A program made the translations under genes and the position numbers. Below the pieces are notes generated by a model, which saw nothing but the letters and a program-made list of their open reading frames with translations, ran no database searches and was not told where the DNA came from. From positions 37,704 to 48,712 of the forward strand of contig DOZU01000206.1 of NCBI GenBank assembly GCA_003517845.1: DNA of 11,009 nucleotides. The letters are read 5' to 3'. How positions within the stretch are numbered: position 1 is the stretch's first letter; each line of letters starts with the position of its first letter. Source of the DNA: Clostridiales bacterium (GTDB taxonomy: Bacteria; Bacillota; Sulfobacillia; UBA995). Below are positions 6,139 through 11,009 of the stretch, one piece after another.

Positions 6139-6833
6139 GCGCTCCGGGGCCCCTGCTGAGGTTACGAGATGTGGGGAAGACCTATCCGGGTGCCGTCCCC
6201 GTGGCCGCGCTCGCCGACATCCAACTCGAGGTGAACCCGGGCGAGTTCACCGCCGTGATGGGCCCGTCGGGATCGGGGAAGTCCACCCTGTTGCACATCC
6301 TCGGCTGTCTCGACCGGCCAAGCCGGGGCGAGTATCACCTCAGCGGGCGGGCAGTCGGCTCCCTGGGCGACGCGGACCTGGCAGCCGTCCGTAACCGCCA
6401 TATCGGCTTCGTCTTCCAGAGCTTTCACCTCCTGCCGCGGCTCACGGCGCTGGAAAACGTCGGCCAGCCCCTGATCTATGCCGGGGCAGGTCCGGCGGAG
6501 CGACGGCGGCGAGCGCTGGCCGCGCTGGACGAGGTGGGACTGACGGCCCGGGTTCACCACCGGCCGCCGCAGCTCTCGGGCGGAGAACGGCAGCGGGTGG
6601 CCATCGCCCGCGCGATCATCAATCGGCCGGCCATCATCCTGGCCGACGAACCCACGGGCAACCTCGACAGCCGTTCGGGCTCCGAGGTGATGGGCATGCT
6701 GTTCCGGCTGCACCGCTCAGGCACCACCGTGATCCTGGTCACGCACAATGCCAATCTGGCGGAGCAGGCCGGCCGCTTGATCCGGATGCATGACGGCCGG
6801 GTGGTCGAGGATACAGGGGGTGCTCGGCAGTGA
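6135..6833 (+). CDS. MacB/LolD-type ABC transporter ATPase (232 aa)
   Basis: This is the cytoplasmic ATPase that powers the exporter together with the adjacent permease. All catalytic motifs are intact: Walker A GPSGSGKST (43-51), Q-loop Gln95 in FVFQSFHLLPRLT, signature LSGGERQRVAIARA (147-160), Walker B AIILADEPTGNLDS (166-179) and switch His204 in LVTHNANLA. The DEPTGNLDS string and the short length of about 230 residues are typical of the LolD/MacB/FtsE class. The GTG start overlaps the adaptor stop, and its own stop overlaps the permease start, each through a 4-base GTGA. ATPase and permease are separate polypeptides, as in YknY/YknZ and unlike E. coli MacB, where they are fused. Confidence 0.96.
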   Translation: MSAPGPLLRLRDVGKTYPGAVPVAALADIQLEVNPGEFTAVMGPSGSGKSTLLHILGCLDRPSRGEYHLSGRAVGSLGDADLAAVRNRHIGFVFQSFHLLPRLTALENVGQPLIYAGAGPAERRRRALAALDEVGLTARVHHRPPQLSGGERQRVAIARAIINRPAIILADEPTGNLDSRSGSEVMGMLFRLHRSGTTVILVTHNANLAEQAGRLIRMHDGRVVEDTGGARQ

Positions 6834-8023
6834 GGCTGGTGGAGGCGGGCCGCCTGGCCCTGGGAAGCCTGCGGGGCAACGCCCTCCGATCCGGCCTCAC
6901 CATGCTGGGCATCATCATCGGCACGGCCGCGGTCATCGCGGTCGTCGCCATCGGTCAGGGCGGGCAGGCTGCCGTCCTGGGGGAGATCCAGGGATTGGGT
7001 TCGGATCTCCTGTGGGTCTATCCCCGCCCGCCCGATGAGGCCAATCCTTTCGCCCGCGCCCAGCGCCTGCACATCGATGACCTGGAAGCGATCGAGCGGC
7101 AAGCTCCTTCGGTCTTCGGGCTCACACCTCAGATCGGCGTCAGCCTCCCCGTCCAGCGGGGGAGAGAAACCCGCTCGTCGTCCGTCCACGGCGTGAGTCA
7201 TGTCTTCCCCGGGGTGCGCAATGTCCAGGTGGCGGCCGGCCGGTGGTTCAGCCGGCACGAGGTACTGGCCAACGCTCGGGTGGCCGTACTCAGCCCCGCA
7301 TTGGCGTCAGAGCTATTCGCGGTTCAGGAACCGCTGGGCGCATCCGTCCGGATAGATGGCGTGACCTACCTGGTCGTCGGCGTGGTGGAACCGTTTCGCC
7401 GGGGCATGTTCGGCGACGAGTTCGGCGAGGCCAGCCTGTTCGTGCCGTACACCACGTTACAGCGGCAGCGCGGCCGTACCGACATCGCGATGGTCTGGGT
7501 GAGGGCGATCACCGGCGACGCCGTGCCGGAGGCCGCGGCCGAGATCCGGCGCGTGCTCGCCGCCCGCCACGGTCCCGACCGCTTCCAGGTGGAAACCCTC
7601 GAGCAGGTCCTCGATGTGGTGCGTAACGTCACCGGGGTGCTCACCACCGTCATCGGCGGCATAGCTGCCATCGCCCTCCTGGTGGGCGGGATCGGCATCA
7701 TGAATGTGATGCTGGTGTCGGTGGTGGAACGCACCCGGGAAGTGGGGTTGCGCAAGGCTATCGGCGCTCGCCGGACGGACATCCTCCTGCAGTTCCTGGT
7801 GGAAGCAGTGCTCATGGCCGTCACCGGCGGTCTGCTCGGCATAGCGGTCGGCGCGGGCCTGGTGACCTTCGTGGGCCGCCTGGCCAACTTGCCCGCGCTC
7901 ATCTCCCCCGGTTCGGTGACCCTGGCCATTGGCTTCTCGGCGCTGGTGGGCATCGTTTTCGGCGTGTATCCCGCAGTACGCGCAGCCTCGCTCGACCCCA
8001 TCGACGCGCTGCGCCACGAGTAG
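6830..8023 (+). CDS. MacB/FtsX-type ABC transporter permease (397 aa)
   Basis: This is the membrane subunit of the type VII (mechanotransmission) exporter, with four membrane helices. Helix 1 spans about 21-43 (LTMLGIIIGTAAVIAVVAIG). A large extracytoplasmic MacB_PCD domain runs from about 44 to 265 and should contact the adaptor. The FtsX-like domain then holds helices at about 271-297, 318-347 and 362-384. The conserved cytoplasmic coupling motif VVERTREVGLRKAIGARRTDIL (298-319) and the ending AVRAASLDPIDALRHE (382-397) are diagnostic for the MacB family. The GTG start overlaps the ATPase stop by 4 bases. The length is normal for stand-alone MacB permeases (about 390-400), and this is the last gene of the operon. 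Confidence 0.95.
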   Translation: MRLVEAGRLALGSLRGNALRSGLTMLGIIIGTAAVIAVVAIGQGGQAAVLGEIQGLGSDLLWVYPRPPDEANPFARAQRLHIDDLEAIERQAPSVFGLTPQIGVSLPVQRGRETRSSSVHGVSHVFPGVRNVQVAAGRWFSRHEVLANARVAVLSPALASELFAVQEPLGASVRIDGVTYLVVGVVEPFRRGMFGDEFGEASLFVPYTTLQRQRGRTDIAMVWVRAITGDAVPEAAAEIRRVLAARHGPDRFQVETLEQVLDVVRNVTGVLTTVIGGIAAIALLVGGIGIMNVMLVSVVERTREVGLRKAIGARRTDILLQFLVEAVLMAVTGGLLGIAVGAGLVTFVGRLANLPALISPGSVTLAIGFSALVGIVFGVYPAVRAASLDPIDALRHE

Positions 8024-8057
8024 GCCCGCATGCCCCGCGGCAATCAGTCAGCGGGCC
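8023..8057. terminator. Possible bidirectional hairpin between convergent exporter operons
   Basis: GGCCCGC (8023-8029) and GCGGGCC (8051-8057) pair perfectly around a 21-base loop that contains a smaller CCGCGG palindrome. It sits exactly between the convergent stop codons (8023 and 8064). There is no clear T run on either strand, so intrinsic termination is uncertain. Confidence 0.4.
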
Positions 8058-8063
8058 TGTTCG

Positions 8064-8876
8064 TCAGGTACCCAGGTCGCGTTGGACGAAGCGGGCGAGT
8101 CCGTAGGCCGCCACCAGCAGACCGAGCCCCAACAAGATCAGCAAGGGTGCCGCCCGGAAGCCGTGTTCCAGCGGCCCATAGCCTACCCCGTGGTAGAAGG
8201 GGGAAAGGTCCGCGAGGCCTTCCAGCCGTTCGGCCAGCGGTACCAGTGCATTCCACAGGTAGCTGATGCCTGCCAGGCCCGTACTCAGACCCACCGCCAA
8301 GCCCGGCCTCCCGAACGCGGACCCGATGGCCAGGGCGACCGTGCCGAACAGGAGGGCCAACGTCCACACGCTGAGGCAGGCGGCGGCCAGCTTTCCCGGG
8401 TCAAGATCCATGCCCACTTGCACGGCGCCAATCCAGGTGCCCAGGAACAGGGAGACCGCGCTTGCGGCCAGAGCGAACTTGACCGCGCCCAGTTTTGCCA
8501 GGAAGAAATCGACGCGGGATATCGGCTGGGCCATCACCTGCTCCAGGGTGTGCCGCTCTTCCTCGCCGGCCACCGCATGCGCACCCAGATAGACTGCTTG
8601 CAGGATGAGGACCCAGGGCACGAAGAACGCGAACAGGTTGGCGAAGAGATAGCCGGCAGGAGTGCCCAGATCAATTCCCCCGGCCATGCCGAACAGACCC
8701 ATCAACTCGGGAGGGAGGCTTTGCAGCAGTCGCTCGAAGTCGGCCATGCCCGCCTCCACCGCGGGGAAGAAGAGCACGGTCACATACGCCGTCGCGGCGA
8801 GGCCCACGGCGTATCCCAGCATGCCATTCCGGGCGAAGCGCAGCGTCTGCGCGAAGACCGCCATGGTCGAGTGCAT
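8064..8876 (-). CDS. ABC-2 type exporter permease (270 aa)
   Basis: This is the membrane partner of the ATPase immediately upstream, with six predicted helices: about 20-40, 77-99, 126-150, 163-187, 194-216 and 242-262. The cytoplasmic stretch EEERHTLEQVMAQPISR (105-121) after helix 2 is the characteristic ABC-2 coupling segment (compare the common EE..GTLE.L...P.SR pattern). The frame is open for a further 100 codons upstream, but that part is an Arg/Pro-rich shadow of the ATPase gene. The ATG at 8876 follows the ATPase stop by two bases and has GGGGGG at 8 bases spacing; a second ATG five codons in is also possible. It probably exports a drug, lipid or peptide, and the substrate cannot be read from sequence. 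Confidence 0.9.
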   Translation of the reverse strand: MHSTMAVFAQTLRFARNGMLGYAVGLAATAYVTVLFFPAVEAGMADFERLLQSLPPELMGLFGMAGGIDLGTPAGYLFANLFAFFVPWVLILQAVYLGAHAVAGEEERHTLEQVMAQPISRVDFFLAKLGAVKFALAASAVSLFLGTWIGAVQVGMDLDPGKLAAACLSVWTLALLFGTVALAIGSAFGRPGLAVGLSTGLAGISYLWNALVPLAERLEGLADLSPFYHGVGYGPLEHGFRAAPLLILLGLGLLVAAYGLARFVQRDLGT

Positions 8877-8878
8877 GG

Positions 8879-9760
8879 CTATATCCCCCCGTATAGGGCC
8901 ATGAAGACTTCTTCCAACTCCGGCTCTTCCACTACCAGGTCCTCCACCCGGCATTGCGCCAGCCGCCGGATCAACTGATCGGGCGAGCCCTGCAGCATGG
9001 CGGTCAGGACATTTCTGTCCAGCTGTATGCCGCTGATCCCGGCGAGGTCGGGGAAGACGCCGGGAGGCGGATCGGCGAACCGGACTCGCACCCGGCGAAG
9101 GGCCCGTCCGCGCAGGCCGGCGATGGTCTCGACCGCCGTCAGTTTCCCCTCGCGGACGATGGCGACCCGGTCGCACAGGGCCTCCACTTCCTGCATGATG
9201 TGTGAGGAGAGGAACACGGTCGCCCCGTTGGCGGCCGTCTCCCTGATCAGTTGGCGGAACTCCTGCTGTAGCAGGGGATCGAGCCCCGAGGTGGGTTCAT
9301 CGAGGATCAGGAGTTCGGGCCGGTGCATGAATGCCTGCACCAGCGACAGCTTCTGCCTGTTACCCCGGGACAGGCTCCGGATGGGCCGGGACAGGTCCAG
9401 GATGAACCGGTCGGCGAGGGCGCGGACCCGGCTCCAGTCCACGCCGCCGCGCAAGGCCGCCAGGTAACGGAGCTGGTCGCCGCCCCTCAGGTTCCCGTAA
9501 TGCTCGACGTCCCCGGCGAGATAACCCACCCGGCGACGGATGGCCAGGCTGTTCCGCGAAGGGACCATGCCCAGCACCAATGCCGTGCCGCGGGTCGGGC
9601 GCAGCAGGTCCAAGAAGATGCGGATGGTCGTGGTCTTGCCTGCGCCGTTGGGTCCCAGGAAGCCGAATACCTCGCCAGCCTTCACTTCCAGATTCAGATC
9701 GAGGATGCCCCGCGCCCGTCCGTAATACTTGGTGAGACCTTCGGTACGGATCACCGCCAT
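8879..9760 (-). CDS. DrrA/CcmA-like ABC exporter ATPase (293 aa)
   Basis: This is the ATPase of an ABC-2 exporter. Walker A is GPNGAGKTT (36-44), the signature is LSRGNRQKL (130-138, the variant common in this subfamily), Walker B is LLILDEPTSGLDP (150-162) and the switch is SSHIM with His187. The Q-loop position reads VGYLAGDVEHYGN (78-90), lacking the usual glutamine; related ATPases with a YLPGE-like string also lack it. After the nucleotide-binding domain, a regulatory C-terminal region of about 75 residues (about 215-293) ends in EPELEEVFMALYGG, typical of DrrA-type subunits. The frame is open 79 codons further upstream without similarity to the family, so I take the ATG at 9760, which has AGGAG at 9 bases. 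The permease start follows 2 bases after the stop, so the two genes are coupled. Confidence 0.94.
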   Translation of the reverse strand: MAVIRTEGLTKYYGRARGILDLNLEVKAGEVFGFLGPNGAGKTTTIRIFLDLLRPTRGTALVLGMVPSRNSLAIRRRVGYLAGDVEHYGNLRGGDQLRYLAALRGGVDWSRVRALADRFILDLSRPIRSLSRGNRQKLSLVQAFMHRPELLILDEPTSGLDPLLQQEFRQLIRETAANGATVFLSSHIMQEVEALCDRVAIVREGKLTAVETIAGLRGRALRRVRVRFADPPPGVFPDLAGISGIQLDRNVLTAMLQGSPDQLIRRLAQCRVEDLVVEEPELEEVFMALYGGI

Positions 9761-9848
9761 CGCCGTCAACTCCTGTTCATCATCATCTGAAGTTTCGATA
9801 TAAGCCTGCTCCCCCTGGCGGGGCGCCGTCCAGACCGTGACGCCGGCT

Positions 9849-9863
9849 CTGGCGACTCCGGCC
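9849..9863 (-). repeat. Direct repeat, copy A, upstream of the ABC-2 operon
   Basis: On the minus strand this reads GGCCGGAGTCGCCAG. It matches 9932-9946 at 14 of 15 bases, 83 bases apart, in the leader of the ABC-2 operon. It could be a regulator half-site or a chance match in GC-rich DNA. Confidence 0.35.
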
Positions 9864-9914
9864 CCAAAGTAGCCGGGACTCTCCACTCCACAGGTGTTCT
9901 TCAATCCGGGGCGA

Positions 9915-9926
9915 ATATCTCGATAT
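9915..9926. promoter_or_regulatory. AT-rich inverted repeat (ATATC-TC-GATAT), possible operator
   Basis: The arms 9915-9919 and 9922-9926 pair perfectly in a local AT-rich island in otherwise GC-rich DNA, about 155 bases before the ATPase start. The 8-mer TATATCGA within it recurs (minus strand) at 9802-9795. Exporters of this class are often controlled by TetR- or PadR-type repressors, but no regulator gene is in the window and I cannot place a clear promoter here. Confidence 0.3.
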
Positions 9927-9931
9927 ACTCC

Positions 9932-9946
9932 CTGGCGACTCCCGCC
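9932..9946 (-). repeat. Direct repeat, copy B, upstream of the ABC-2 operon
   Basis: On the minus strand this reads GGCGGGAGTCGCCAG, one mismatch from the copy at 9849-9863. It lies just upstream of the AT-rich inverted repeat at 9915-9926. Confidence 0.35.
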
Positions 9947-9999
9947 GTTTCGGGACCGGACAGGCCGGACCCCGGCGACAGCTCGACCGCCTCGCACTG

Positions 10000-10019
10000 C
10001 CGGCCAACGAACCGGCCGG
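10000..10019 (-). terminator. Possible hairpin after the MFS gene
   Basis: CCGGCC (10000-10005) and GGCCGG (10014-10019) form a 6-bp stem with an 8-base loop, starting 6 bases after the MFS stop on the minus strand. No T tract follows, so it may only slow transcription or protect the mRNA end. Confidence 0.3.
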
Positions 10020-10024
10020 GCGCC

Positions 10025-11009
10025 TCAGTCGGAGACGGGTGCCCGCCGCAGTACGAGCCAGACGATGGCCGCCATAGTCAACTCCAGTATGCCGGCGACG
10101 GCGAAAGGCAGCCAGCGGGCAAGGTCATACAGGACGCCCGCCGGTGCCGCCCCGATCATCATCCCCAACATGATCAGCGTGCTGGTGAGACCCAGGAAGC
10201 GGCCACGGCAGGCGGCCGGCACCGCTTCGGCGGTAAGGGCGCTGAGCGCCGGGCCGTTGAAGGTGATCACCAGCCCCAGCAGAAAAAAGCCCAGGTAGGC
10301 GAATTCAAGACGGGGAGCCCAGGGGAGCGCCGCGAAGGCGACCGAGCCGAAGAGGAAGCTGGCCAACGTTATCGGGAGGCGCCCGTGGCGATCGGCCAGT
10401 ATGCCGCCACTGAGGCTGGCGGCCATGGCGGCAATGGACGAGAATGTGCCCACCAGCCCCACCGACAGCCAGGTGGCTCCGAAGTTGTCCACGACCAGCA
10501 GGGAACTTACTGGTCGTAGCAGGCCCATCTCTACGCCGCAAAGGAACCAGAGGAGAGACGCTCCCGCCGCCACCCGAGCCGTCTTTCCCCGGTAGATCGC
10601 CAGCAACGAGCCGGATCCCCCGCGGGGTTCAGCGCCGGCGGGTGCCGGCCCAGACGTCGCGTCCGGCCGAAGGTTCTTCGCGAGCAGGGTCGAGGCGGCA
10701 GCGAAGGGCACACCGGCCAGCAAGGCGGCCTTCGGACCGAAACGGTCGCCGAGGAGTCCACCTCCCGGTGGGGCAACGGTTCCGGCAGCCATCCCAAAGG
10801 TCTCCCACAACCCGAAAGCGGTGGCCCGATTGGCGGTCGTGGTCTGCCGCGCGACCAGCGCTGACAGGGCGGGGAAGGTCATGAGGCCCAGCCCCCATGC
10901 GAGGGCAACGAGCGCAAGAAAAGGCGGTGAGCGACTGATCAGGAGCAAGGCCAGGCCGATCAGATTGAATGCCCGGCCGGCGATGATCACCGGCCGGGCG
11001 CCCACTCGA
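10025..11009 (-). CDS. MFS transporter, probably drug/H+ antiporter (5' end outside window)
   Basis: This is a major facilitator permease whose N-terminus, including helices 1 and 2, lies beyond the right edge. The first readable residues, RVGARPVIIAGR, are the end of MFS motif A (DRxGxRP) in the loop between helices 2 and 3, so the GTG at 11005 is not the start. About ten helices remain. GTVAPPGGGLLGDRFGPK resembles antiporter motif C (GxxxGPxxGG) in helix 5, pointing to the DHA1 drug-efflux type. A Pro/Gly/Ala-rich central cytoplasmic loop follows, and GGILADRHGRLP repeats motif A in the second half. The C-terminus is complete, ending in RRAPVSD. It lies 264 bases upstream of the ABC-2 operon on the same strand; the gap and possible hairpin suggest separate transcription. 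The substrate is unknown. Confidence 0.88.
   Translation of the reverse strand, partial: RVGARPVIIAGRAFNLIGLALLLISRSPPFLALVALAWGLGLMTFPALSALVARQTTTANRATAFGLWETFGMAAGTVAPPGGGLLGDRFGPKAALLAGVPFAAASTLLAKNLRPDATSGPAPAGAEPRGGSGSLLAIYRGKTARVAAGASLLWFLCGVEMGLLRPVSSLLVVDNFGATWLSVGLVGTFSSIAAMAASLSGGILADRHGRLPITLASFLFGSVAFAALPWAPRLEFAYLGFFLLGLVITFNGPALSALTAEAVPAACRGRFLGLTSTLIMLGMMIGAAPAGVLYDLARWLPFAVAGILELTMAAIVWLVLRRAPVSD

Noticed and set aside
7929..8978. A 349-codon open frame on the plus strand
   Set aside because: It begins inside the MacB-like permease and runs antisense to the ABC-2 permease; its Gln/Glu/Arg-rich translation looks like an antisense artefact.
8877..9176. 100-residue N-terminal extension of the ABC-2 permease
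   Set aside because: It is the out-of-frame shadow of the ATPase C-terminus; the ATG at 8876, with its ribosome binding site, gives the normal family length.
9761..10024. Small genes in the gap between the MFS and ABC-2 genes
   Set aside because: The open frames there (for example 9783-10007 minus) are Arg/Ser/Gly-rich, lack ribosome binding sites and resemble no family.

Overview
The window is GC-rich, densely coded and has strong AGGAGG-type ribosome binding sites with frequent GTG or TTG starts. A ferredoxin-type protein of a kind I associate with anaerobes, an FNR-like promoter site in front of it, and a MacA/YknX-type exporter with no outer-membrane channel gene beside it all suggest a high-GC, anaerobic or facultative, probably Bacillota-like bacterium. 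This is inference: there is no rRNA or other phylogenetic marker here, although glutaminyl-tRNA synthetase (GlnRS) could be used for a tree.

Left part (1-2800). Two minus-strand genes encode a metallo-beta-lactamase-fold protein with an altered metal motif and a Pro/Lys/Arg-rich tail, and a PIG-L/LmbE-type deacetylase that probably starts at an internal TTG. Opposite the deacetylase, after a 279-base intergenic region, lies a 234-residue iron-sulfur protein. Its promoter has an FNR-type palindrome centred exactly at -41.5 relative to a plausible -10 box.

Middle (2828-4887). A complete glnS on the minus strand converges on the iron-sulfur gene. The 338-base region behind glnS carries two degenerate 23-base direct repeats, a perfect 13-bp GTAGGGGC-type hairpin, and a near-consensus sigma-70 promoter that drives the next operon.

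Right part (4888-11009). A three-gene MacA-MacB-like exporter operon (adaptor, ATPase, FtsX-type permease) has 4-base GTGA overlaps and GTG starts throughout. It converges on a minus-strand ABC-2 exporter pair (DrrA/DrrB-like ATPase and six-helix permease). Upstream of that pair is a truncated MFS transporter whose first two helices lie off the right edge. Together these form an efflux-rich neighbourhood: two ABC exporters and one likely drug/H+ antiporter. No substrate can be read from the sequence.

Most of the window is ordinary. The observations most worth following are the FNR-controlled iron-sulfur protein with an incomplete second cluster motif, the rewired metal site of the MBL-fold protein, and the hairpin repeat block between glnS and the exporter operon. 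I saw no CRISPR array, insertion sequence, tRNA or rRNA.
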